From Balanoglossus misakiensis (lineage: Eukaryota > Hemichordata): DNA of 64,000 nt. The stretch lies in the NCBI GenBank assembly GCA_040954595.2, contig CM082577.2:20770001-20834000 (forward strand), given 5' to 3'. Below are positions 11,694-24,103 of this stretch, piece by piece. The position numbers were made by a program, and so were the translations under genes. The first letter of the stretch is position 1; each line of letters starts with the position of its first letter. A model generated the notes under the pieces. The model saw only the letters and a list, made by a program, of their open reading frames with translations, made no database searches and had not been told where the DNA came from.

Positions 11694-11937
11694 GAAAGAT
11701 GGTTGAATTTCTCCTACTATAAACCTGAATCCTACACCATTAAACACGTAGTCCGACTTGGCTAATTATTGTGGGTAACCGATCGACCTTCCATAGCTTA
11801 TAAGGCAAGTAGGATAAAAAGATATGGTTTGTTTTGTTCTGCAAAAAGTGGTTTAAGAATTCAGGCACTTTCAGAAAAGGAAGAAACTGACACTTGCCAC
11901 AAAATATTATCCTTCAGGCTACTCTTTAAAAAATGAA

Positions 11938-12055
11938 GCCTACAGCACGTAGTATTCCCAGGCGGTCACCCATCCAAGTACTAACTACGCCCAACGCAGG
12001 TTTGCTTCGGTGATCAGACGAGAACCGGCTTTTTCTACGTGGTATGGCCGTAGGC
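11938..12055 (-). rRNA. 5S rRNA copy 32
   Basis: A88T, giving box C GGATGGGTGACCGCC, a form common in other invertebrates. Next +378. Confidence 0.95.
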
Positions 12056-12315
12056 GAAAGATGGTTGAATTTCTCCTACTATAAACCTGAATCCTACACC
12101 ATTAAACACATAGTCCGACTTGGCTTATTATTGCGGGTAACCGATCGACCTTCCATAGCTTATAGGGCAAGTGGGATAAAAAAAAATATGGTTTGTTTTG
12201 TTCTGCAAAAAGTGGTTTTAGAATTCAGGCACTTTCAGAAAAGGAAGAAACGGACACTTGCGACAAAATATTATCCTTCAGGCTACTCTTTAATGGAAAC
12301 GTTGGAAAAAATGAA

Positions 12316-12433
12316 GCCTACAGCACGTAGTATTCCCAGGCGGTCTCCCATCCAAGTACTAACTACGCCCAACGCAGGTTTGCTTCGGTGATCAGACGAG
12401 AACCGGCTTTTTCTACGTGGTATGGCCGTAGGC
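12316..12433 (-). rRNA. 5S rRNA copy 33
   Basis: Consensus. Next +377. Confidence 0.96.
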
Positions 12434-12692
12434 GAAATATGGTTGAATTTCTCCTACTATAAACCTGAATCCTACACCATTAAACACATAGTCCGACTTG
12501 GCTAATTATTGTGGGTAACCGATCGACCTTCCATAGCTTATAAGGCAAGTGGGATAAAAAAAATATGGTTTGTTTTGTTCTGCAAAAAGTGGTTTTAGAA
12601 TTCAGGCACTTTCAGAAAAGGAAGAAACGGACACTTGCGACAAAATATTATCCTTCAGGCTACTCTTTAATGGAAACGTTGGAAAAAATGAA

Positions 12693-12810
12693 GCCTACAG
12701 CACGTAGTATTCCCAGGCGGTCTCCCATCCAAGTACTAACTACGCCCAACGCAGGTTTGCTTCGGTGATCAGACGAGAACCGGCTTTTTCTACGTGGTAT
12801 GGCCGTAGGC
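12693..12810 (-). rRNA. 5S rRNA copy 34
   Basis: Consensus. Next +362. Confidence 0.96.
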
Positions 12811-13054
12811 GAAAGATGGTTGAATTTCTCCTACTATAAACCTGAATCCTACACCATTAAACACGTAGTCCGACTTGGCTAATTATTGTGGGTAACCGAT
12901 CGACCTTCCATAGCTTATAAGGCAAGTAGGATAAAAAGATATGGTTTGTTTTGTTCTGCAAAAAGTGGTTTTAGAATTCAGGCACTTTCAGAAAAGGAAG
13001 AAACTGACACTTGCCACAAAATATTATCCTTCAGGCTACTCTTTAAAAAATGAA

Positions 13055-13172
13055 GCCTACAGCACGTAGTATTCCCAGGCGGTCTCCCATCCAAGTACTA
13101 ACTACGCCCAACGCAGGTTTGCTTCGGTGATCAGACGAGAACCGGCTTTTTCTACGTGGTATGGCCGTAGGC
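13055..13172 (-). rRNA. 5S rRNA copy 35
   Basis: Consensus. Next +363. Confidence 0.96.
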
Positions 13173-13417
13173 GAAAGATGGTTGAATTTCTCCTACTATA
13201 AACCTGAATCCTACACCATTGAACACATAGTCCGACTTGGCTAATTTTTGTGGGTAACCGATCGACCTTCCATAGCTTATAAGGCAAGTAGGATAAAAAA
13301 TTATAGTTTGTTTTGTTTTGCAGAAAGTGGTTTTAAAATTCAGACACTTGCAGAAAGAGGAAGAAACGGACACTTGCGACAAAATATTATCCTTCATGCT
13401 ACTCTTTAAAAAATGAA

Positions 13418-13535
13418 GCCTACAGCACTTAGTATTCCCAGGCGGTCTCCCATCCAAGTACTAACTACGCCCAACGCAGGTTTGCTTCGGTGATCAGACG
13501 AGAACCGGCTTTTTCTACGTGGTATGGCCGTAGGC
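13418..13535 (-). rRNA. 5S rRNA copy 36
   Basis: C107A, in helix V. Next +363. Confidence 0.95.
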
Positions 13536-13780
13536 GAAAGATGGTTGAATTTCTCCTACTATAAACCTGAATCCTACACCATTGAACACATAGTCCGACT
13601 TGGCTAATTTTTGTGGGTAACCGATCGACCTTCCATAGCTTATAAGGCAAGTAGGATAAAAAAATACGGTTTGTTTTGTTTTGCAAAAAGTGGTTTTAGA
13701 ATTCAGACACTTGCAGAAAGAGGAAGAAACGGACACTTGCGACAAAATATTATCCTTCAGGCTACTCTTTAAAAAATGAA

Positions 13781-13898
13781 GCCTACAGCACGTAGTATTC
13801 CCAGGCGGTCTCCCATCCAAGTACTAACTACGCCCAACGCAGGTTTGCTTCGGTGATCAGACGAGAACCGGCTTTTTCTACGTGGTATGGCCGTAGGC
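13781..13898 (-). rRNA. 5S rRNA copy 37
   Basis: Consensus. Next +380. Confidence 0.96.
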
Positions 13899-14160
13899 GA
13901 AAGATGGTTGAATTTCTCCTACTATAAACCTGAATCCTACACCATTGAACACATAGTCCGACTTGGCTAATTTTTGTGGGTAACCGATCGACCTTCCATA
14001 GCTTATAAGGCAAGTTGGATAAAAAAAATACGGTTTGTTTTGTTTTGCAAAAAGTGGTTTTAGAATTCAGACACTTGCAGAAAGAGGAAGAAACGGACAC
14101 TTGCGACAAAATATTATCCTTCAGGCTACTCTTTAATGGAAACGTTGGAAAAAAAATGAA

Positions 14161-14278
14161 GCCTACAGCACGTAGTATTCCCAGGCGGTCTCCCATCCAA
14201 GTACTAACTACGCCCAACGCAGGTTTGCTTCGGTGATCAGACGAGAACCGGCTTTTTCTACGTGGTATGGCCGTAGAC
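14161..14278 (-). rRNA. 5S rRNA copy 38
   Basis: C2T. Next +378. Confidence 0.95.
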
Positions 14279-14538
14279 GAAAGATGGTTGAATTTCTCCT
14301 ACTATAAACCTGAATCCTACATCATTGAACACATAGTCCGACTTGGCTAATTTTTGTGGGTAACCGATCGACCTTCCATAGCTTATAAGGCAAGTAGGAT
14401 AAAAAAATATGGCTTGTTTTGTTTTGCAAAAAGTGGTTTTAAAATTCAGACACTTGCAGAAAGAGGAAGAAACGGACACTTGCGACAAAATATTATCATT
14501 CAGGCTAATCTTTAATGGAAACGTTGGAAAAAATTGAA

Positions 14539-14612
14539 GCCTACAGCACGTAGTATTCCCAGGCGGTCTCCCAGACGAGAACCGGCTTTTTCTACGTGGT
14601 ATGGCCGTAGGC
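14539..14612 (-). pseudogene. 5S rRNA pseudogene, 44-bp deletion (copy 39)
   Basis: nt 40-83 are missing, leaving 74 bp. The loss removes box A, the intermediate element and the start of box C, plus half of helices II and V, so neither transcription nor folding is expected. The break has 2-bp microhomology (CA). First of seven identical deletions. Confidence 0.93.
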
Positions 14613-14856
14613 GAAAGATGGTTGAATTTCTCCTACTATAAACCTGAATCCTACACCATTGAACACATAGTCCCACTTGGCTAATTTTTGTGGGTAACCG
14701 ATCGACCTTCCATAGCTTATAAGGCAAGTAGGATAAAAAGATATGGTTTGTTTTGTTCTGCAAAAAGTGGTTTTAGAATTCAGGCACCTTCAGAAAAGGA
14801 AGAAACGGACACTTGCCACAAAATATTATCCTTCAGGCTACTCTTTAAAAAATGAA

Positions 14857-14974
14857 GCCTACAGCACTTAGTATTCCCAGGCGGTCTCCCATCCAAGTAC
14901 TAACTACGCCCAACGCAGGTTTGCTTCGGTGATCAGACGAGAACCGGCTTTTTCTACGTGGTATGGCCGTAGGC
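14857..14974 (-). rRNA. 5S rRNA copy 40
   Basis: C107A. Next +379. Confidence 0.95.
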
Positions 14975-15235
14975 GAAAGATGGTTGAATTTCTCCTACTA
15001 TAAACCTGAATTCTACACCATTGAACACATAGTCCGACTTGGCTAATTTTTGTGGGTAACCGATCGACCTTCCATAGCTTATAAGGCAAGTAGGATAAAA
15101 AAAATACGGTTTGTTTTGTTTTGCAAAAAGTGGTTTTAGAATTCAGACACTTGCAGAAAGAGGAAGAAACGGACACTTGCGACAAAATATTATCATTCAG
15201 GCTAATCTTTAATGGAAACGTTGGAAAAAATTGAA

Positions 15236-15309
15236 GCCTACAGCACGTAGTATTCCCAGGCGGTCTCCCAGACGAGAACCGGCTTTTTCTACGTGGTATG
15301 GCCGTAGGC
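15236..15309 (-). pseudogene. 5S rRNA pseudogene, 44-bp deletion (copy 41)
   Basis: Same nt 40-83 deletion; next start +318. Confidence 0.93.
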
Positions 15310-15553
15310 GAAAGATGGTTGAATTTCTCCTACTATAAACCTGAATCCTACACCATTGAACACATAGTCCCACTTGGCTAATTTTTGTGGGTAACCGATC
15401 GACCTTCCATAGCTTATAAGGCAAGTAGGATAAAAAGATATGGTTTGTTTTGTTCTGCAAAAAGTGGTTTTAGAATTCAGGCACCTTCAGAAAAGGAAGA
15501 AACGGACACTTGCCACAAAATATTATCCTTCAGGCTACTCTTTAAAAAATGAA

Positions 15554-15671
15554 GCCTACAGCACGTAGTATTCCCAGGCGGTCTCCCATCCAAGTACTAA
15601 CTACGCCCAACGCAGGTTTGCTTCGGTGATCAGACGAGAACAGGCTTTTTCTACGTGGTATGGCCATAGGC
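15554..15671 (-). rRNA. 5S rRNA copy 42
   Basis: G30T and C6T. Next +362. Confidence 0.95.
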
Positions 15672-15915
15672 GAAAGATGGTTGAATTTCTCCTACTATAA
15701 ACCTGAATCCTACACCATTAAACACATAGTCCGACTTGGCTAATTATTGTGGGTAACCGATCGACCTTCCATAGCTTATAAGGCAAGTAGGATAAAAAGA
15801 TATGGTTTGTTTTGTTCTGCAAAAAGTGGTTTTAGAATTCAGGCACTTTCAGAAAAGGAAGAAACTGACACTTGCCACAAAATATTATCCTTCAGGCTAC
15901 TCTTTAAAAAATGAA

Positions 15916-16033
15916 GCCTACAGCACGTAGTATTCCCAGGCGGTCTCCCATCCAAGTACTAACTACGCCCAACGCAGGTTTGCTTCGGTGATCAGACGAG
16001 AACCGGCTTTTTCTACGTGGTATGGCCGTAGGC
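15916..16033 (-). rRNA. 5S rRNA copy 43
   Basis: Consensus. Next +378. Confidence 0.96.
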
Positions 16034-16293
16034 GAAAGATGGTTGAATTTCTCCTACTATAAACCTGAATCCTACACCATTGAACACATAGTCCGACTTG
16101 GCTAATTTTTGTGGGTAACCGATCGACCTTCCATAGCTTATAAGGCAAGTAGGATAAAAAATTATGGTTTGTTTTGTTTTGCAAAAAGTGGTTTTAAAAT
16201 TCAGACACTTGCAGAAAGAGGAAGAAACGGACACTTGCGACAAAATATTATCCTTCAGGCTACTCTTTAATGGAAACGTTGGAAAAAAATGAA

Positions 16294-16411
16294 GCCTACA
16301 GCACGTAGTATTCCCAGGCGGTCTCCCATCCAAGTACTAACTACGCCCAACGCAGGTTTGCTTCGGTGATCAGACGAGAACCGGCTTTTTCTACGTGGTA
16401 TGGCCGTAGGC
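16294..16411 (-). rRNA. 5S rRNA copy 44
   Basis: Consensus. Next +378. Confidence 0.96.
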
Positions 16412-16671
16412 GAAAGATGGTTGAATTTCTCCTACTATAAACCTGAATCCTACACCATTGAACACATAGTCCGACTTGGCTAATTTTTGTGGGTAACCGA
16501 TCGACCTTCCATAGCTTATAAGGCAAGTAGGATAAAAAAATATGGTTTGTTTTGTTTTGCAAAAAGTGGTTTTAAAATTCAGACACTTGCAGAAAGAGGA
16601 AGAAACGGACACTTGCGACAAAATATTATCATTCAGGCTAATCTTTAATGGAAACGTTGGAAAAAATTGAA

Positions 16672-16745
16672 GCCTACAGCACGTAGTATTCCCAGGCGGT
16701 CTCCCAGACGAGAACCGGCTTTTTCTACGTGGTATGGCCGTAGGC
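16672..16745 (-). pseudogene. 5S rRNA pseudogene, 44-bp deletion (copy 45)
   Basis: Same nt 40-83 deletion; next start +333. Confidence 0.93.
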
Positions 16746-17004
16746 GAAAGATGGTTGAATTTCTCCTACTATAAACCTGAATCCTACACCATTGAACACA
16801 TAGTCCCACTTGGCTAATTTTTGTGGGTAACCGATCGACCTTCCATAGCTTATAAGGCAAGTGGGATAAAAAGATATGGTTTGTTTTGTTCTGCAAAAAG
16901 TGGTTTTAGAATTCAGGCACTTTCAGAAAAGGAAGAAACGGACACTTGCCACAAAATATTATCCTTCAGGCTACTCTTTAATGGAAACGTTGGAAAAAAA
17001 TGAA

Positions 17005-17122
17005 GCCTACAGCACGTAGTATTCCCAGGCGGTCTCCCATCCAAGTACTAACTACGCCCAACGCAGGTTTGCTTCGGTGATCAGACGAGAACCGGCTTTT
17101 TCTACGTGGTATGGCCGTAGAC
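17005..17122 (-). rRNA. 5S rRNA copy 46
   Basis: C2T. Next +378. Confidence 0.95.
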
Positions 17123-17382
17123 GAAAGATGGTTGAATTTCTCCTACTATAAACCTGAATCCTACATCATTGAACACATAGTCCGACTTGGCTAATTTTTG
17201 TGGGTAACCGATCGACCTTCCATAGCTTATAAGGCAAGTAGGATAAAAAAATATGGCTTGTTTTGTTTTGCAAAAAGTGGTTTTAAAATTCAGACACTTG
17301 CAGAAAGAGGAAGAAACGGACACTTGCGACAAAATATTATCATTCAGGCTAATCTTTAATGGAAACGTTGGAAAAAATTGAA

Positions 17383-17456
17383 GCCTACAGCACGTAGTAT
17401 TCCCAGGCGGTCTCCCAGACGAGAACCGGCTTTTTCTACGTGGTATGGCCGTAGGC
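17383..17456 (-). pseudogene. 5S rRNA pseudogene, 44-bp deletion (copy 47)
   Basis: Same nt 40-83 deletion; next start +318. Confidence 0.93.
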
Positions 17457-17700
17457 GAAAGATGGTTGAATTTCTCCTACTATAAACCTGAATCCTACAC
17501 CATTGAACACATAGTCCCACTTGGCTAATTTTTGTGGGTAACCGATCGACCTTCCATAGCTTATAAGGCAAGTAGGATAAAAAGATATGGTTTGTTTTGT
17601 TCTGCAAAAAGTGGTTTTAGAATTCAGGCACCTTCAGAAAAGGAAGAAACGGACACTTGCCACAAAATATTATCCTTCAGGCTACTCTTTAAAAAATGAA

Positions 17701-17818
17701 GCCTACAGCACGTAGTATTCCCAGGCGGTCTCCCATCCAAGTACTAACTACGCCCAACGCAGGTTTGCTTCGGTGATCAGACGAGAACAGGCTTTTTCTA
17801 CGTGGTATGGCCATAGGC
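17701..17818 (-). rRNA. 5S rRNA copy 48
   Basis: G30T and C6T, the pair seen in copy 42. Next +362. Confidence 0.95.
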
Positions 17819-18062
17819 GAAAGATGGTTGAATTTCTCCTACTATAAACCTGAATCCTACACCATTAAACACATAGTCCGACTTGGCTAATTATTGTGGG
17901 TAACCGATCGACCTTCCATAGCTTATAAGGCAAGTAGGATAAAAAGATATGGTTTGTTTTGTTCTGCAAAAAGTGGTTTTAGAATTCAGGCACTTTCAGA
18001 AAAGGAAGAAACTGACACTTGCCACAAAATATTATCCTTCAGGCTACTCTTTAAAAAATGAA

Positions 18063-18180
18063 GCCTACAGCACGTAGTATTCCCAGGCGGTCTCCCATCC
18101 AAGTACTAACTACGCCCAACGCAGGTTTGCTTCGGTGATCAGACGAGAACCGGCTTTTTCTACGTGGTATGGCCGTAGGC
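18063..18180 (-). rRNA. 5S rRNA copy 49
   Basis: Consensus. Next +378. Confidence 0.96.
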
Positions 18181-18440
18181 GAAAGATGGTTGAATTTCTC
18201 CTACTATAAACCTGAATCCTACACCATTGAACACATAGTCCGACTTGGCTAATTTTTGTGGGTAACCGATCGACCTTCCATAGCTTATAAGGCAAGTAGG
18301 ATAAAAAATTATGGTTTGTTTTGTTTTGCAAAAAGTGGTTTTAAAATTCAGACACTTGCAGAAAGAGGAAGAAACGGACACTTGCGACAAAATATTATCC
18401 TTCAGGCTACTCTTTAATGGAAACGTTGGAAAAAAATGAA

Positions 18441-18558
18441 GCCTACAGCACGTAGTATTCCCAGGCGGTCTCCCATCCAAGTACTAACTACGCCCAACGC
18501 AGGTTTGCTTCGGTGATCAGACGAGAACCGGCTTTTTCTACGTGGTATGGCCGTAGGC
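18441..18558 (-). rRNA. 5S rRNA copy 50
   Basis: Consensus. Next +378. Confidence 0.96.
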
Positions 18559-18818
18559 GAAAGATGGTTGAATTTCTCCTACTATAAACCTGAATCCTAC
18601 ACCATTGAACACATAGTCCGACTTGGCTAATTTTTGTGGGTAACCGATCGACCTTCCATAGCTTATAAGGCAAGTAGGATAAAAAAATATGGTTTGTTTT
18701 GTTTTGCAAAAAGTGGTTTTAAAATTCAGACACTTGCAGAAAGAGGAAGAAACGGACACTTGCGACAAAATATTATCATTCAGGCTAATCTTTAATTGAA
18801 ACGTTGGAAAAAATTGAA

Positions 18819-18892
18819 GCCTACAGCACGTAGTATTCCCAGGCGGTCTCCCAGACGAGAACCGGCTTTTTCTACGTGGTATGGCCGTAGGC
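18819..18892 (-). pseudogene. 5S rRNA pseudogene, 44-bp deletion (copy 51)
   Basis: Same nt 40-83 deletion; next start +333. Confidence 0.93.
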
Positions 18893-19151
18893 GAAAGATG
18901 GTTGAATTTCTCCTACTATAAACCTGAATCCTACACCATTGAACACATAGTCCCACTTGGCTAATTTTTGTGGGTAACCGATCGACCTTCCATAGCTTAT
19001 AAGGCAAGTGGGATAAAAAGATATGGTTTGTTTTGTTCTGCAAAAAGTGGTTTTAGAATTCAGGCACTTTCAGAAAAGGAAGAAACGGACACTTGCCACA
19101 AAATATTATCCTTCAGGCTACTCTTTAATGGAAACGTTGGAAAAAAATGAA

Positions 19152-19269
19152 GCCTACAGCACGTAGTATTCCCAGGCGGTCTCCCATCCAAGTACTAACT
19201 ACGCCCAACGCAGGTTTGCTTCGGTGATCAAACGAGAACCGGCTTTTTCTACGTGGTATGGCCGTAGGC
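19152..19269 (-). rRNA. 5S rRNA copy 52
   Basis: C39T. Next +377. Confidence 0.95.
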
Positions 19270-19528
19270 GAAAGATGGTTGAATTTCTCCTACTATAAAC
19301 CTGAATCCTACACCATTAAACACATAGTCCGACTTGGCTAATTATTGTGGGTAACCGATCGACCTTCCATAGCTTATAAGGCAAGTAGGATAAAAAGATA
19401 TGGTTTGTTTTGTTCTGCAAAAAGTGGTTTTAGAATTCAGGCACTTTCAGAAAAGGAAGAAACGGACACTTGCCACAAAATATTATCCTTCAGGCTAATC
19501 TTTAATGGAAACGTTGGAAAAAATTGAA

Positions 19529-19646
19529 ACCTACAGCACGTAGTATTCCCAGGCGGTCTCCCATCCAAGTACTAACTACGCCCAACGCAGGTTTGCTTCG
19601 GTGATCAGACGAGAACCGGCTTTTTCTACGTGGTATGGCCGTAGGC
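19529..19646 (-). rRNA. 5S rRNA copy 53
   Basis: C118T at the 3' end. Next +377. Confidence 0.95.
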
Positions 19647-19905
19647 GAAAGATGGTTGAATTTCTCCTACTATAAACCTGAATCCTACACCATTGAACAC
19701 ATAGTCCGACTTGGCTAATTATTGTGGGTAACCGATCGACCTTCCATAGCTTATAAGGCAAGTGGGATAAAAAAAATATGGTTTGTTTTGTTCTGCAAAA
19801 AGTGGTTTTAGAATTCAGGCACTTTCAGAAAAGGAAGAAACGAACACTTGCGACAAAATATTATCCTTCAGGCTACTCTTTAATGGAAACGTTGGAAAAA
19901 ATGAA

Positions 19906-20023
19906 GCCTACAGCACGTAGTATTCCCAGGCGGTCTCCCATCCAAGTACTAACTACGCCCAACGCAGGTTTGCTTCGGTGATCAGACGAGAACCGGCTTT
20001 TTCTACGTGGTATGGCCGTAGGC
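19906..20023 (-). rRNA. 5S rRNA copy 54
   Basis: Consensus. Next +377. Confidence 0.96.
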
Positions 20024-20282
20024 GAAAGATGGTTGAATTTCTCCTACTATAAACCTGAATCCTACACCATTGAACACATAGTCCGACTTGGCTAATTTTT
20101 GTGGGTAACCGATCGACCTTCCATAGCTTATAAGGCAAGTAGGATAAAAAAATACGGTTTGTTTTGTTTTGCAAAAAGTGGTTTTAGAATTCAGACACTT
20201 GCAGAAAGAGGAAGAAACGGACACTTGCGACAAAATATTATCCTTCAGGCTACTCTTTAATGGAAACGTTGGAAAAAATGAA

Positions 20283-20400
20283 GCCTACAGCACGTAGTAT
20301 TCCCAGGCGGTCTCCCATCCAAGTACTAACTACGCCCAACGCAGGTTTGCTTCGGTGATCAGACGAGAACCGGCTTTTTCTACGTGGTATGGCCGTAGGC
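20283..20400 (-). rRNA. 5S rRNA copy 55
   Basis: Consensus. Next +377. Confidence 0.96.
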
Positions 20401-20659
20401 GAAAGATGGTTGAATTTCTCCTACTATAAACCTGAATCCTACACCATTGAACACATAGTCCGACTTGGCTAATTTTTGTGGGTAACCGATCGACCTTCCA
20501 TAGCTTATAAGGCAAGTGGGATAAAAAGATATGGTTTGTTTTGTTCTGCAAAAAGTGGTTTTAGAATTCAGGCACTTTCAGAAAAGGAAGAAACGGACAC
20601 TTACCACAAAATATTATCCTTCAGGCTACTCTTTAATGGAAACGTTGGAAAAAAATGAA

Positions 20660-20777
20660 GCCTACAGCACGTAGTATTCCCAGGCGGACTCCCATCCAAG
20701 TACTAACTACGCCCAACGCAGGTTTGCTTCGGTGATCAGACGAGAACCGGCTTTTTCTACGTGGTATGGCCGTAGGC
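20660..20777 (-). rRNA. 5S rRNA copy 56
   Basis: A90T, inside box C. Next +377. Confidence 0.95.
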
Positions 20778-21036
20778 GAAAGATGGTTGAATTTCTCCTA
20801 CTATAAACCTGAATCCTACACCATTGAACACATAGTCCGACTTGGCTAATTTTTGTGGGTAACCGATCGACCTTCCATAGCTTATAAGGCAAGTGGGATA
20901 AAAAGATATGGTTTGTTTTGTTCTGCAAAAAGTGGTTTTAGAATTCAGGCACTTTCAGAAAAGGAAGAAACGGACACTTACCACAAAATATTATCCTTCA
21001 GGCTACTCTTTAATGGAAACGTTGGAAAAAAATGAA

Positions 21037-21154
21037 GCCTACAGCACGTAGTATTCCCAGGCGGTCTCCCATCCAAGTACTAACTACGCCCAACGCAGGT
21101 TTGCTTCGGTGATCAGACGAGAACCGGCTTTTTCTACGTGGTATGGCCGTAGGC
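21037..21154 (-). rRNA. 5S rRNA copy 57
   Basis: Consensus. Next +377. Confidence 0.96.
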
Positions 21155-21413
21155 GAAAGATGGTTGAATTTCTCCTACTATAAACCTGAATCCTACACCA
21201 TTAAACACATAGTCCGACTTGGCTAATTATTGTGGGTAACCGATCGACCTTCCATAGCTTATAAGGCAAGTAGGATAAAAAGATATGGTTTGTTTTGTTC
21301 TGCAAAAAGTGGTTTTAGAATTCAGGCACTTTCAGAAAAGGAAGAAACGGACACTTGCCACAAAATATTATCCTTCAGGCTAATCTTTAATGGAAACGTT
21401 GGAAAATATTGAA

Positions 21414-21531
21414 GCCTACAGCACGTGGTATTCCCAGGCGGTCTCCCATCCAAGTACTAACTACGCCCAACGCAGGTTTGCTTCGGTGATCAGACGAGAA
21501 CCGGCTTTTTCTACGTGGTATGGCCGTAGGC
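21414..21531 (-). rRNA. 5S rRNA copy 58
   Basis: T105C, in helix V; short T4 terminator. Next +377. Confidence 0.94.
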
Positions 21532-21790
21532 GAAAGATGGTTGAATTTCTCCTACTATAAACCTGAATCCTACACCATTGAACACATAGTCCGACTTGGC
21601 TAATTATTGTGGGTAACCGATCGACCTTCCATAGCTTATAAGGCAAGTGGGATAAAAAAAATATGGTTTGTTTTGTTCTGCAAAAAGTGGTTTTAGAATT
21701 CAGGCACTTTCAGAAAAGGAAGAAACGGACACTTGCGACAAAATATTATCCTTCAGGCTACTCTTTAATGGAAACGTTGGAAAAAATGAA

Positions 21791-21908
21791 GCCTACAGCA
21801 CGTAGTATTCCCAGGCGGTCTCCCATCCAAGAACTAACTACGCCCAACGCAGGTTTGCTTCGGTGATCAGACGAGAACCGGCTTTTTCTACGTGGTATGG
21901 CCGTAGGC
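21791..21908 (-). rRNA. 5S rRNA copy 59
   Basis: A77T. Next +377. Confidence 0.95.
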
Positions 21909-22167
21909 GAAAGATGGTTGAATTTCTCCTACTATAAACCTGAATCCTACACCATTAAACACATAGTCCGACTTGGCTAATTATTGTGGGTAACCGATCG
22001 ACCTTCCATAGCTTATAAGGCAAGTGGGATAAAAAAAATATGGTTTGTTTTGTTCTGCCAAAAGTGGTTTTAGAATTCAGGCACTTTCAGAAAAGGAAGA
22101 AACGGACACTTGCGACAAAATATTATCCTTCAGGCTACTCTTTAATGGAAACGTTGGAAAAAATGAA

Positions 22168-22285
22168 GCCTACAGCACGTAGTATTCCCAGGCGGTCTCC
22201 CATCCAAGTACTAACTACGCCCAACGCAGGTTTGCTTCGGTGATCAGACGAGAACCGGCTTTTTCTACGTGGTATGGCCGTAGGC
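22168..22285 (-). rRNA. 5S rRNA copy 60
   Basis: Consensus. Next +378. Confidence 0.96.
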
Positions 22286-22545
22286 GAAAGATGGTTGAAT
22301 TTCTCCTACTATAAACCTGAATCCTACACCATTAAACACATAGTCCGACTTGGCTAATTATTGTGGGTAACCGATCGACCTTCCATAGCTTATAAGGCAA
22401 GTGGGATAAAAAAAAATATGGTTTGTTTTGTTCTGCAAAAAGTGGTTTTAGAATTCAGGCACTTTCAGAAAAGGAAGAAACGGACACTTGCGACAAAATA
22501 TTATCCTTCAGGCTACTCTTTAATGGAAACGTTGGAAAAAATGAA

Positions 22546-22663
22546 GCCTACAGCACGTAGTATTCCCAGGCGGTCTCCCATCCAAGTACTAACTACGCCC
22601 AACGCAGGTTTGCTTCGGTGATCAGACGAGAACCGGCTTTTTCTACGTGGTATGGCCGTAGGC
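22546..22663 (-). rRNA. 5S rRNA copy 61
   Basis: Consensus. Next +363. Confidence 0.96.
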
Positions 22664-22908
22664 GAAAGATGGTTGAATTTCTCCTACTATAAACCTGAAT
22701 CCTACACCATTGAACACATAGTCCGACTTGGCTAATTTTTGTGGGTAACCGATCGACCTTCCATAGCTTATAAGGCAAGTAGGATAAAAAATTATGGTTT
22801 GTTTTGTTTTGCAAAAAGTGGTTTTAAAATTCAGACACTTGCAGAAAGAGGAAGAAACGGACACTTGCGACAAAATATTATCCTTCAGGCTACTCTTTAA
22901 AAAATGAA

Positions 22909-23026
22909 GCCTACAGCACGTAGTATTCCCAGGCGGTCTCCCATCCAAGTACTAACTACGCCCAACGCAGGTTTGCTTCGGTGATCAGACGAGAACCGGC
23001 TTTTTCTACGTGGTATGGCCGTAGGC
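22909..23026 (-). rRNA. 5S rRNA copy 62
   Basis: Consensus. Next +363. Confidence 0.96.
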
Positions 23027-23271
23027 GAAAGATGGTTGAATTTCTCCTACTATAAACCTGAATCCTACACCATTGAACACATAGTCCGACTTGGCTAATT
23101 TTTGTGGGTAACCGATCGACCTTCCATAGCTTATAAGGCAAGTAGGATAAAAAAATACGGTTTGTTTTGTTTTGCAAAAAGTGGTTTTAGAATTCAGACA
23201 CTTGCAGAAAGAGGAAGAAACGGACACTTGCGACAAAATATTATCCTTCAGGCTACTCTTTAAAAAATGAA

Positions 23272-23389
23272 GCCTACAGCACGTAGTATTCCCAGGCGGT
23301 CTCCCATCCAAGTACTAACTACGCCCAACGCAGGTTTGCTTCGGTGATCAGACGAGAACCGGCTTTTTCTACGTGGTATGGCCGTAGGC
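23272..23389 (-). rRNA. 5S rRNA copy 63
   Basis: Consensus. Next +380. Confidence 0.96.
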
Positions 23390-23651
23390 GAAAGATGGTT
23401 GAATTTCTCCTACTATAAACCTGAATCCTACACCATTGAACACATAGTCCGACTTGGCTAATTTTTGTGGGTAACCGATCGACCTTCCATAGCTTATAAG
23501 GCAAGTAGGATAAAAAAAATACGGTTTGTTTTGTTTTGCAAAAAGTGGTTTTAGAATTCAGACACTTGCAGAAAGAGGAAGAAACGGACACTTGCGACAA
23601 AATATTATCCTTCAGGCTACTCTTTAATGGAAACGTTGGAAAAAAAATGAA

Positions 23652-23769
23652 GCCTACAGCACGTAGTATTCCCAGGCGGTCTCCCATCCAAGTACTAACT
23701 ACGCCCAACGCAGGTTTGCTTCGGTGATCAGACGAGAACCGGCTTTTTCTACGTGGTATGGCCGTAGAC
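23652..23769 (-). rRNA. 5S rRNA copy 64
   Basis: C2T. Next +378. Confidence 0.95.
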
Positions 23770-24029
23770 GAAAGATGGTTGAATTTCTCCTACTATAAAC
23801 CTGAATCCTACACCATTGAACACATAGTCCGACTTGGCTAATTTTTGTGGGTAACCGATCGACCTTCCATAGCTTATAAGGCAAGTAGGATAAAAAAATA
23901 TGGCTTGTTTTGTTTTGCAAAAAGTGGTTTTAAAATTCAGACACTTGCAGAAAGAGGAAGAAACGGACACTTGCGACAAAATATTATCATTCAGGCTAAT
24001 CTTTAATGGAAACGTTGGAAAAAATTGAA

Positions 24030-24103
24030 GCCTACAGCACGTAGTATTCCCAGGCGGTCTCCCAGACGAGAACCGGCTTTTTCTACGTGGTATGGCCGTA
24101 GGC
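24030..24103 (-). pseudogene. 5S rRNA pseudogene, 44-bp deletion (copy 65)
   Basis: Same nt 40-83 deletion; next start +318. Confidence 0.93.

Larger units (their letters stand above)
10081..12692. repeat. 4-unit block repeated, second copy one unit short
   Basis: Spacing 362/378/378/377 recurs as 362/378/377. The spacers share markers: CACGTAGTCC in the first spacer of each block, and TTATTATTGCGGG in the second. Confidence 0.75.
13055..14538. repeat. Four-unit block, also at 22546-24029
   Basis: Gene spacing 363/363/380/378 recurs 9,491 bp further right, including the C2T mark and the following 44-bp-deleted copy. Confidence 0.8.
15236..19269. repeat. 2,147-bp six-unit tandem duplication
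   Basis: Spacing 318/362/378/378/333 occurs twice, from 15236 and from 17383. Each copy holds two 44-bp-deleted 5S genes and one G30T/C6T gene. The sixth spacer differs between the two, so homology fades there. Confidence 0.85.

Noticed and set aside
11938-12055. A separate 5S class because of box C GGATGGGTGACCGCC
   Set aside because: Only one base differs and the spacer matches its neighbours; a single substitution is enough.
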